Below are positions 44,871 to 54,544 of a DNA stretch of 64,000 bases, piece after piece. The DNA comes from Perca fluviatilis. Lineage: Eukaryota; Chordata; Actinopteri; Perciformes; Percidae. The position numbers and the translations under genes were made by a program. How positions within the stretch are numbered: position 1 is the stretch's first letter; every line of letters starts with the position of its first letter. Location of the stretch: NCBI RefSeq assembly GCF_010015445.1, contig NC_053120.1, positions 3,798,568-3,862,567 on the forward strand, in the 5' to 3' direction. Under the pieces are notes generated by a model. That model saw nothing but the letters and a program-made list of their open reading frames with translations. It made no database searches and had not been told where the DNA came from.

Positions 44871-47800
44871 CTGTTTGAAAGGATGAAGAATATAAAATTA
44901 GAAGTTACCCTTTAAAGCAACACTAGAGAACTTTTCCTGCTTCGGTCACCCTACAGGTTAGAAGCGGAATTGTCCATTACATTACATTATGCAAGTTTGC
45001 CAGATCGGGTAGTGAATCTGTAGTTCGAATGAACTGGACAATTTAATGTAATGGACAATTCCGCTTCCAACCTGTAGGGCAGGGGTCATCAACTACATTT
45101 TTTCAAGGGCCAGAATTTTTCTAAGCAGACACTCTGGGGGCCGGACTTTGAAATAAAATTAATTTATACCTAATACGCCTATTCTTGTTAGAAATTTTCA
45201 CTTTCTTACTGAATTAATGCTATTTTTTTTTTTACATGTATTAGTGTGAGCAAACTCCTAAAAAAAAATGGAAACTCCATAATTAGGGCCCGCACGACAG
45301 CGAAGGCCCTATTGAAACTGAAGGAATTATTTTTTTCCCGTCAAATGAATTGGCTTTTTGAGGGGCTTAACATATTCAAAAACTCACCAAATCGTATCAA
45401 ATCTGGTGAAAATTTACGTATTTTAAGGGCTTCGGGAATAGGCAACAAAATGGTTCGCTAGCTTCCTGAATTAATTGACGACAATTTTAAACTTGATTAA
45501 ACAATTAATTTGATCAATTTTGAAACCTGTTCATCAGATACTACAGATATTATTTTATACAGAATAATCTTTGAAATATTTCGTCCGATTACCTCAAAAC
45601 TTTTCAGGATTCATAAGAAGACCAACCCAAAAAAAAAAAAAGGAAAAGCGTCTATATGACAAACATCATCCGATTTTCGTGAAACTTATAATGTAACATG
45701 TAATACTGAGCGGCCCCCTATAATATGACCACGCACTTACTCAGGCCACGCCCCTTTCATAATATTTGAACCATTTAAGGTAGAGTCTTGTGTGAGGTGT
45801 CATTGAACTCAGCAGAGTCTTCGTTTTTAATTGGTGATGGTTTGACCCGCCCCCTATGCTTAAGCCCCGCCCCCTTTCATACAATTTGAACCCTTTAATG
45901 TATACCCTTGTGTGAGGTATCATTGAACTCAGCAGAGACTTCGTTTTTAATTGGTGATGGTTTGACACGCCCCCTATGCTTAAGCCCCGCCCCCTTTCAT
46001 ACAATTTGAACCCTTTAATGTATACCCTTGAGTGAGGTATCATTGAACTCAGCAGATAGTTCCTTTTTAATTGGTGACGGTTTGACCCACCCCCTATACT
46101 TTGGCCACGCCCCATTTCACAGCTAATGAACTGTATGACGGAGAGTCTTGTGTGAGGTGTCGTTGTACTCGGCGGGGAGTTCCCTTTTCATCGTTGACGA
46201 TTTGCGGCGTCTGAGTGCCGCGCGATTGCACGGTCGTAAGGATCGGCGTCTGCCAGGTCACCCTGACGCGCGTAGAGGCACGAGGGCCCGTCCATCGCTG
46301 CTCGCAGCTTTAATGGTAACTGGATCTTTAACTAGAAATGATCTCAGACTAGGAGGCAGTTCACTGAGGAGTGATGGTTAAAGTCTGTGATTATGGAAAC
46401 ATTATTGTAGTATGCAGCGTCCTGATTGGTGGAAAATGCTTGCAGAAAAAAATGGCTGTTGTCAGGTAAACATGTCACTCTCAAAGAGGCTGAAGGGAAA
46501 AGTTGATGTGGAAAAGCCAAAAGCCCCGCTTTAATGAGCAGGCTATGCACTCGTATGCCTCATTTGCAATGAAAGATGCTGTTGCAAAATAATACAACCA
46601 GCATCATCATCATCAAGAATGAAGAACTCGAACATAACGATCGCGTCATTCACGTGCATATTAACTAGCCACTTATAATACCTCCATAGATTTACCGCTC
46701 CAGCGGAGAGTTTGGTTTGTTCAGCCAGCGGTGAGATTCACAAGAATTTGTCCAAATTTCCAGATTCCCGGCAAACTAAGATAAACAGTTAGACTACAAA
46801 CCTACAGCTTTTGCTTTAGCTTGTTTGTAAAAATTCGCTATTTGCAGAGTAGAGCTGTGTTTGCCTAAAACAGCGCGGTGGACAAGAGTGGACTGAGCAG
46901 ACAGAGCAGATTGAAATATCGCTTTCTACATGTTTATGCCGGTCTACACAGGTGAGTGCATTGATAAGTATTTACTTTTTACTCAGGAAGGTTTAATTGT
47001 AGCCTATTTACAGAAAAGAGACTAGCGTGAGTTCATCTGCCCCAGCGGACGTTGGTAATCCTCTTTGTATGTTCCCAGTGAGGTGCTGCGTGTTTTAACG
47101 CGCACACACATCCCGGCTCAGCTGTGTGTGTGTTTTAACGCACACACATTTCGGCTCAGCCGTGTGTGTGGAGCTCGGGCATCGCTGTACAGAATCCCGG
47201 CATGTGAATAGAGATGCAAATACAGAGGGCTGGGTTTTTAGTCTAAATGCTTGAAATGATAAATAACAACGCATTTTTTCCTCTTTACATTTTGTGAATT
47301 CATGATTATTCTGCGGGCCAGACTACAAGTTTTGGCGGGCCAGATGTGGCCCGCGGGCCGCCAGTTGACGTTCACTGCTGTAGGGGGACCGAAGCGGGAA
47401 AAGTTCTCTAGTGTTGCTTTAAGCATTTGTAAGTTTTCACAAATAGCCTTCAGTGTCGATGGGAGACTTTTTCACCAAAATACAACCCTCATAGGTCACA
47501 CAGCAGTTACGATACCTTGTTTTGGTTTATTGTGAGTGAGGCAGGGCCCTGTATTGGCTGTAGTATATATATTGTATCTATGTACATGTAGTTATGACGG
47601 GAGCAAAGCAGGAAGGGATTTAGACCCAGAAAGTCTACTAAGGGTGGACAGGAGTGGACATGGATTAGTCAAACAAACGCAGGGGACCATTGTTCATGTC
47701 CCGTTTGGAGATCACAGTTTTCACAATTTTTTTCAGTTGGAAAGAAATGCCCAACAATAATTAGATGAAAACAATAGTACTAATAATAAAACAAGTTAGA

Positions 47801-50800
47801 AATCATTTGCCAGTTTTTATTTTTCTGTAAGTAATTTGGAAAAAGATGACATTGATTCTTCTTCAGCAAAAGAGTTAAAGATCTGAGGGTTCAGACTGTA
47901 AACCAGGTCCCTTTAGTCCTGATGATCTGAGGCTGCACTCTTGCTCATCGGTGAGCATCAAATTAATCCATGAAGTGCTTTAAAGCTAATTAAAGCTGCG
48001 AGCAGCGATGGACGGGCCCTCGCGCCTCTGCGGATGTCGGGGTTACCAGCGGACGCCGCTCCTTGCAACCGTGCATTTGCGCTGCACTCAGACGCCGCAA
48101 ATCGTCAACAATGAAAAGGGAACTCCCTGCCGAGTTCAATGATACCTCACACAAGACTCTACGTCATACGGTTCATTAGCTGTGAAAGGGGGCGTGGCCA
48201 AACCTTTACCAATAAAAAAAGAAGTCTCAGCTGAGTTCATTGATAGCTCAATTAGACTCTACCTTAAACGGGTCAACATTTATGAAAGGGGGCGTGGCTT
48301 AAACATAGGGGGCGGGCCAAACCATCACCAATCAAGAAGGAAGTCTCTGCTGAGTTCAATGACACCTCACACAAGACTCTACCTCACGGTTCAAATGTTA
48401 TCAATGGGGGCGTGGCAGGAGTAAGTGGGCGTGGTCATATTATAGGGGGCGGCTCAGTATGACATGTAGACCACACATTCTGAGTTTCATGTAAATCGGA
48501 TGATGTTTGTCATATAAGGCAGATTTCCTGTTGCCAGCGGGGGGCGCTATGACCAAAAGTAAATTTTGGCCTGTAGGTGTCATCAGGCCTGGACCCTTGT
48601 CAATCATGAGAAATTTCCGGCAGATACAACAACGTACACTCAAGTTACAACAATTTCTTTGTTCATCGCTAAACACTCTAGGGCTAGATTTATCAAGCCG
48701 TTTGCGCATGTTTCCAGGCGCTAATTGGTCGCAAAGATGGACGTAACCGATGCGGGCTATTTACAAACAGGGCGCACTTGGGTAAAATCGCAGATTGTCT
48801 GCCACATGAGCGAGAAGAGACAAGTTGCGCTTTCAATATGCGTTCGTGGGAGGGTCGTGGGGAAAGTGGGAGTTCCACCCAAAAGGTGGGAGGATAAGCG
48901 CAAAGTGCACCTAATTATATATTCCGTGGTATTTACAAAGACTGTCAGTAAGAGCGCGCCTCTATTCTGCGGGGGAAATTCTCCGCCTCTTAAAAGCAGG
49001 TCTAAACCAGCCGCAATCGAGTTTCCTCGTAGACCTTTGTGCCGCTGGTGAAATGGCAAGAGTAATTTGAGCAAGACAAAGACATAGGCGAGGCTGAAAA
49101 TATTTTTAACAGAAGAATCACACTTTGTCAGTGAACACAACATAATTTAGCGTTACGGATCAAGCAGACATGCAATATTAGAGTTACTGGAAGAAATCAA
49201 AGATGAAATTGAATCTCCCACTCAGCGTTCACATCCCATTCCACCAGTTGTTAAACTCCTCGCTAAATTACAAATATTGGCATCAGGATCATTTCAAACT
49301 GTCCTAGCATCAGCAGTGGGAATATCGCAGTCTGCACTCAGCCATATCATAGCACCAGTACCGCTTTGCTACAGCGCAATTTACGGTATAGTGGGCGGAG
49401 AAAGACGCTGATTACCTGATGGGTGTCAGGGTTGATAAATACTACGCAAACTGTGGAAGCATAGCGTGCGCTATTTCCGAACTCGCATAAACAGACGCAG
49501 CGCAAACTGCGCTAGTGTTAGTAAATCAGGCCCTCAAAATTGCCACCACGCCCACACCGTCTGACGAAAAGTTTTTCTTTTAATATCTTTTCATCACTAA
49601 GTTGTTGGGATGGTACAGACCAAGTTTGAAGTCCATCGGATGAAATCTGTAGGAGTTCCTTGACTTTTAGGCCTACTTCCTGTTGCCACTAGGGGGCGCT
49701 ATGACTTTAAGTAAATATCGGCCTTTATTTGTCCTCAGGGTTGGACTCTTATGAATCCTGAAAAGTTTCGAGCCAGTTGGACAACGTACACTCGAGTTAC
49801 ACCCACTTCCTGTTTCGGCGGCGAAACGCACAAAATGGCTGCCCCGCCACGGCCACGCCCTATGACGAAAAGTTTTTCTTTTAACAACTTTTCATCTTTA
49901 ACTTCTTAAGATGGCACAGACCGAGTTTGAAGTTGATCGGATGAAATCTCTAGGAGGAGTTCGTTAAAGTACGACGTGGAAATGGCCAAAATCACACAAA
50001 TTTTGAACTTTCAATTCAAAATGGCGGACTTCCTGTTGGGTTTAGGGTAGAGCTATAATGAGCTTTTTTGTACATCTTGACATGTTACACATGTTTACCA
50101 AGTTTCGTGAGTCTACGTTAAACGCACTGCAGGGGCTCAATTTCTTTAACTTTGTAGGGGGCGCTAGCGAGTCATTTTTGTGCGCCTATTCCCGAAACCC
50201 TTAAAATACGTAAATTTTCACCAGACTTGATGCGACCGCCAAATTTGGTGAGTTTTTGAATATGTTAAGCCCCTCAAAAAGGCAATTAATTTGCCGTAAT
50301 GATAATAATTCCTTCAGTTTCAATAGGGCCTTCGCCGCTGTCGGCGCTCGGGCCCTAATTAGGTTTATTGACCATGAATTCCAAACACAAGTTTAAAACT
50401 AGCAGTGATAAGTTGGAATGAAGTTTGCTTAGAAGATGTATACTTTATGCTTTACAAAACAGGCAAAACAGACCGGGACTTGTGTTGTCAATTTTGGCCC
50501 GTGAAGGCAACACAAGGGTTAAATGTATTCCGACCACTTCTGTAATGAAACACTGAAAAATAGTTTAGTTAATGTTTGGGTTAATGATTTAGGCTAGCAT
50601 ATGTGTTCGTGGCGCCTGCAATATCTTTGTTTACACTGAAGGTGTAGCTAATCTTGACACCTCCAGTTTAAATATACCTTCAGGAAGACTGGCATTTTAG
50701 AAATTGGGATGGCACTACATAACTATATCGTGGTTAAATTGTACTGGCTAATCCCAATTCTTCTTGATCGAGATTTCATTAATGCTTCTGCGTAAGAACC

Positions 50801-50990
50801 TATATGTATCTGAGCTGTTCTTTCCAATAACAAAAACCTACTGAACGCAACTTTAAGTCAAAGGACAATATAATAATAATAATAATACAAAAACATGTAT
50901 ACAATCACAACAATTTTATCAATAGTAAAATAGAATATAAACATGAATATATTACTGTCATGACTTACCACAGTTGAAATTCTTTGCCAT
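43495..50990 (-). CDS. GIMAP-like (AIG1-domain) GTPase, gene 2
   Basis: Exons 50969-50990 (MAKNFNC, phase 1 donor) and 43495-44870 give 465 codons plus TAA. The AIG1 domain spans residues about 20-220 with P-loop GKTGIGKS at 23-30, DTPG at 71-74 and THGD at 140-143. It is very close to gene 1 over this domain. The charged coiled-coil tail differs from gene 1. Residues about 338-383 are not coiled coil but are encoded by a short inverted-repeat element (43744-43880), still in frame. The first intron is 6.1 kb and full of transposons. The two genes are tandem, on the same strand and share promoter ancestry, so they arose by duplication. A poly(A) signal AATAAA may lie at 43292-43297 (minus strand). 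Confidence 0.9.
43744..43880. mobile_element. 137-bp inverted-repeat element inside GIMAP-like gene 2
   Basis: The ends GCCCCCAACGTCGTCTTCC and (inverted) GCCCCCACCGTCGACTTCA, followed by GGCAGCGCTGC in both, match at about 27 of 31 positions. The middle has TTAGGGTTAAGG and GTTAGGGTTAGG telomere-like words. It is fully contained in the coding exon and adds about 46 codons. Confidence 0.82.
45080..47377. mobile_element. hAT element, 2298 bp, nested
   Basis: It begins CAGGGGTCATCAACTAC and ends CCAGTTGACGTTCACTG, with CTGTAGGG duplicated at 45072-45079 and 47378-47385. GGGGGCCGGACTTTG near the left and GCGGGCCAGATGTGGCCCGC near the right are typical of fish hAT non-autonomous copies. It contains another repeat at 45286-46310. 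No transposase frame is seen. Confidence 0.85.
45286..46310 (-). mobile_element. GGGCCC/AGCTGCGAGCAGCGATGG repeat, copy 1
   Basis: Read on the minus strand it begins AAGCTGCGAGCAGCGATGGA and ends GGGCCCT, flanked by TAATT-like words (TAATT and TAATG). Inside (45741-46140) is a tandem repeat of about 120 bases (TTGTGTGAGGTATCATTGAA...CGCCCC) in three to four copies. The class is unknown. Confidence 0.75.
48676..49536 (+). mobile_element. PIF/Harbinger element remnant
   Basis: The left end AGGGCTAGATTTATCAAG and the right end TTAGTAAATCAGGCCCT form imperfect inverted termini of the GGGCCTGATTTACTAA type known in Harbinger elements. An exact 3-bp target duplication is not visible. It contains a transposase fragment. 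Confidence 0.72.
49175..49411 (+). pseudogene. Harbinger transposase N-terminal fragment
   Basis: The open frame reads RSHPIPPVVKLLAKLQILAS then GSFQTVLASAVGISQSALSH before a TGA at 49409-49411. 'L..L...ASGSFQ...G...GISQS..S' is the helix-turn-helix region before the catalytic core in Harbinger/HARBI1-type transposases. The DDE core is absent. Confidence 0.75.
50969..50990 (-). CDS. GIMAP-like gene 2, first coding exon
   Basis: Seven codons plus one base (MAKNFNC), the start preceded by CCCGAAC and followed by GTAAGTCATGACA, matching gene 1. Confidence 0.85.
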
Positions 50991-51044
50991 GTTCGGGTTT
51001 AAGAGTAGTCGATACTGCAGCTGAAGTAAATGTCTTTCTTGTGC

Positions 51045-51150
51045 TGCACCTCTTTATATGGCTTCATGCATAAAAACAAATCCATTTATGATTGCACTAT
51101 CAAGTCAGTGAAAGAAAGATAAACCTGGATGTGTAAGAAGTGGGTTCAGT
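51045..51150 (-). promoter_or_regulatory. GIMAP-like gene 2 promoter
   Basis: TATAAA on the minus strand at 51053-51058, 63 bases upstream of the start codon, in a block conserved with gene 1 and with the orphan copy at 42640. Confidence 0.7.
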
Positions 51151-51554
51151 TACTGTACAGTGTAGTTAACCCTTTAGATTTAACCTTAGACATGAAAAAT
51201 ACAGGCTTTTTTTGTTTCTGTTTTATAGTGGTTTTGTTTTTCGTTATATTAAATGAAAATGAAAATCAAAGCATATTTTAAATGTCTCTTATCCCTTTTT
51301 GACAATGAACAGGCAAAAACGCCATTTATTTAAATTTTGTACGTTTTTAGTTTTTAATACCCGTTTATGAAAGGAAAATCGAATGACCAACAGATACACT
51401 GACCTACTACATTTACCTGACAGAGAAATGTTACGTTGCAGATTCAAATTTTACTCACAAAATATCACAATTAAAATATGATGCATTATTTTTCATTAAA
51501 CTATCCAGCATCAAGTACATTGCACTGATATAATAAATAATATCTCATGGTTAA

Positions 51555-51880
51555 GTGTAGACCTTTCTATCTGCCCAGAGAGTTTACATAAACTGTAATA
51601 ACAGCTGTTTACATACCTCCTGGTACTAACGCTAAGATTGCCATGAAAGACCTGCATTCTGCTATTAGTAAACAACAAACTCTGCACCCTGAGGCAGCCT
51701 ACATTGACACGGGTGACTTAAACCACTCAAATGTAAATACTGGACTGCTTAAATTACATCAAAATGTATCATGCCCCACAAGAGGAGAAAAGATATTAGA
51801 CCAAGTCTACACTAATGTAGCTGATGGAAACAAAGCTGCTCCCCTCCCCCATCTAGGCCACTCAGATCACCTATCTTTAG
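51555..51880 (+). pseudogene. LINE endonuclease fragment
   Basis: The frame reads ITAVYIPPGTNAKIAMKDLH, then CPTRGEKILDQVYTNVADG and LGHSDHLSL. These are the AP-endonuclease motifs (VYIPP, LD.VYTN, SDH) of Rex1/CR1-group LINEs. It breaks off at 51880, where another element begins. Confidence 0.75.
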
Positions 51881-52525
51881 CCGCTTTCCAACCCGAGGGA
51901 TTTTTGCAGTTCCTAGAACGGACAGACCAACAATGGGACAGTTTTAACAATTTTTGCCATCTTATTCATCACTAAATTCACTTCTGACGACGTTTTAGGC
52001 AGGTTTTAGGTTTAGATTTCGAATATAGGCAGTCTTGCGAAAACTGATGCCGAATTGACAATTTGCTTCAAAGTTTTCGGAGTTGAGAAGCTCCATGAAG
52101 CGATGCAACGGCCAGCTAGCACATGCCCCGGGCGTTAGATTGTGGCTCGGCCAGTCATGCTCAAGAGACCCCGCTGTAAACTGGAGGTCTCTCAGACCAG
52201 TCTCGTAAATAAGAGGCTTTTATTTCGCCGTGGACGGTTTGTTTGTTTAAATATCACAACACATTTCCATCATGACATTAATGGGACCCTGTGGTTAACT
52301 GTCTTTTCGGAGTTAAACTCCACAAGCGTGCCCTGCAGGCTTGACAACCTCGCTGGCCGGCCGTCACACACATGCACACACTCCTATAGTCCCTATGGCA
52401 ACTTTGCCAGTGCGAATGCAAATGGAAAAGACGTTTTTGGGGGAGAGTAGTTAGTAGATCTGCTTAGAAGTGGACTTTTCCTATAACTACGTTCCTGTAA
52501 CTACTTGGTCGGAAAGCGGCTTTTG
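51881..52525. mobile_element. element with GCCGCTTTCC inverted ends
   Basis: Starting AGCCGCTTTCCAACCCGAG and ending GGTCGGAAAGCGGCT, with matching inner CAGTTCCTAGAAC / GTTCCTGTAACT parts. It interrupts the LINE endonuclease fragment. No coding capacity is recognised. Confidence 0.6.
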
Positions 52526-52527
52526 TT

Positions 52528-53593
52528 AGGGCCCTATGATTTCCACGATGCGGCAAACACGGACGGAATAGCGGAATCTACACATGAAAATGGAATTCTG
52601 TTATACACGCGGAATCGCACGGAATTTGCATATATTTTGTTGACATTAAATAAACGATTTTTTTTTTTTACTTCCTTCTCATTTTTCAGTTTAAAACAAC
52701 CAGCGTAGAAAGGTTTCAACAACAAGCAGAGACAGGTCTCTACCTAAACCGTGGCCAAATGGCACAACCTGTTACCTAGTAACCATACGCCATCACGTTC
52801 ACGTTGAGTTTGTTGCGAGGGAAAAAATGTTGAAGCGAGTGGCAAACATTTTTTTTAACTCTTAATTAACTGCTAAATACCGGGCTGAACAATACCCAAC
52901 GACTACTATGAGTCTGGACAATGACTGTTTTGTAAGTTTTGTCAACATACTGTTGACTGGACCCGCAAAGACACACTTAACGACCATTTGAAATCAAAAG
53001 CTTATCTCAAGAACAAAGCTAAATTTACAGCGGGAAAATCCCTCCAGGTTACCATTGAGGCAACGACTAAATCAATAGATGCAAGGCGTGAGTTTGTGGA
53101 AGATTTTGTTGCAATGTGTGCGGAAGCTGACATACCGCTAGAGAAAATGAAGAGTATACGTGCGTTTCTTGTTAAACATTGCAAGCAGAGAGGCGCGCTT
53201 CCAGAAAACGCCAGCAGGCAGAGCCACCTGCCGCTGGTCTTTGACAAAAAGTGCTGCAAGAGATCCGTGGAGAGAAAATCTTCGTTTTTGTCGACGAAGC
53301 CTCTGACAACCGAGATAGCAGTGTCCTCAACATTGTTATAGGTGAGCATCCAATTAGCTTTTATTTAGATAATTTTGAATGTGCTTTGCTGAATATATTA
53401 ACAGTTTAAATAAAAAAGCTGAATTGTGAGTTTTTGTCACTGAGTTTTTAAAGGCCAATACTGCTTAGAAGAGAAAAGAAAACAAGCAAATCTGAAAAAT
53501 CTGAAACAGCTAAAAATAAATCCGAAAACACGGAATTTGAAAAAAAATTAAACGGAATTTGAAAAAAATAAAACTGATTTCATAGGGCCCTAC
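52528..53593 (+). mobile_element. hAT element remnant with BED-type gene
   Basis: It begins TAGGGCCCTATGATTTCC and ends GATTTCATAGGGCCCTA, inverted termini of hAT type. The flanks do not match as an 8-bp duplication, so the copy was rearranged or joined. It encodes the fragment at 52930-53341. Confidence 0.72.
52930..53341 (+). pseudogene. CGGBP1-like / hAT BED zinc-finger protein fragment
   Basis: The frame reads CKFCQHTVDWTRKDTLNDHL, a C2H2/BED finger, then REFVEDFVAMCAEADIPLEK and FLVKHCKQRGALP. This arrangement is shared by CGGBP1 and the N-termini of related hAT transposases. Near 53250 the frame shifts; the following conserved part (VFVDEASDNRDSSVLNIVI) is in another frame and runs up to a donor-like site at 53341. 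It is probably a dead hAT N-terminal gene. Confidence 0.7.
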
Positions 53594-54460
53594 GAGAGCA
53601 TCCTCACCAACTGTGTCACAGTTTGGTATGGCAACTGTTCTGCCCATGATCGGAAAGCGCTGTAGAGGGTGGTGCCCAACGCATCACCAGTTCCTCACTC
53701 CCCTCCATCGAGGCCATCCAGGGCAAGTGATCAATCAGCATCATCAAAGACTGTTTTCACCCCAACCACAAACTGTTCACCCCACTCCCCTCCGGGAGGC
53801 GTCTCAGATCTTTCCGTACCCGTACCAGCAGGTTCAGAGGAAGCTTCTTTCCTGCGGCTGTCACCCTACTGAACTCTAGCTCTGCATCCCGGTGACAATT
53901 AACCTACTAAGCCCCCCGGAGAATTTGCACTACCCTACCCCACCCATACTGTTCTATTTATTTACAAATGTACATACTGTAATTACACCTATACATAGCC
54001 ATACTCTACTGCTCTTCATACTATTCATCCTGCACATACACTTATTCTTATTACTCTTATAATGTTACCACACTGCACATAGCTGTACATACTGTACATA
54101 TCTGTCTATATGGTTCATACAGAATATCCATATTTATTCTGTTTTGCTTATTATATATTCTGCTAATACACTGCATTATCTATATTATTCTTACTACTAT
54201 TATGTCACTGCTACTACATTGCACATATCTGCACATGTTGTTCATACATTGTTCATATTACATAGCCTATATACATACACATTCTGCTTTTATAACACTG
54301 CAATATATTTCTTGTCCTGCCTATGTACCACCTGTCTATATTTTGTATATGACATTGCACTTTTCTGCTTTTTTGCGCTTCTTCTTAGACGCAAACCGCA
54401 TTTCGCTGTCTTTGTACTTGTACTCTGCACAATGATAATAAAGTTGAATCTAATATAATA
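53594..54460 (+). mobile_element. Rex1-like LINE 3' end
   Basis: The broken frame reads ILTNCVTVWYGNCSAHDRKA and later KLFTPLPSGRRLRSFRTRTS in different frames. It is followed by a long AT-rich 3' UTR ending ATGATAATAAAGTTGAATCT with an AAT-rich tail. The same tail type occurs inverted at 10750. Confidence 0.75.
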
Positions 54461-54544
54461 CATTTTATTTGACTTTTCACTTCACACAAGTAAACGTTTG
54501 AATGCAGGACTTGAACCTCTGCGGTATTAATAGTTTTAGCTTAC

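Larger units (their letters stand above)
44916..47418. mobile_element. TTAA-flanked MITE split by a hAT element
   Basis: The left half (from AGCAACACTAGAGAACTTTT) and the right half (to AAAGTTCTCTAGTGTTGCT) are inverted, with TTAA at 44912-44915 and 47419-47422. The hAT at 45080-47377 interrupts it. Confidence 0.85.
47986..50356 (+). mobile_element. GGGCCC/AGCTGCGAGCAGCGATGG repeat, copy 2, longer
   Basis: It begins AAGCTGCGAGCAGCGATGGA and ends GGCGCTCGGGCCCT, flanked by AATTA on both sides. It is opposite in orientation to copy 1 and longer, with conserved blocks such as GGGGGCGCTATGAC and AAAAGTTTTTCTTTTAA. A Harbinger-like insertion occupies 48676-49536. Confidence 0.78.

Noticed and set aside
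53613..53879. Stand-alone small gene near 53.7 kb
   Set aside because: The frame is part of the broken 3' end of a Rex1-like LINE (PSGRR and RTRTS motifs appear in neighbouring frames).
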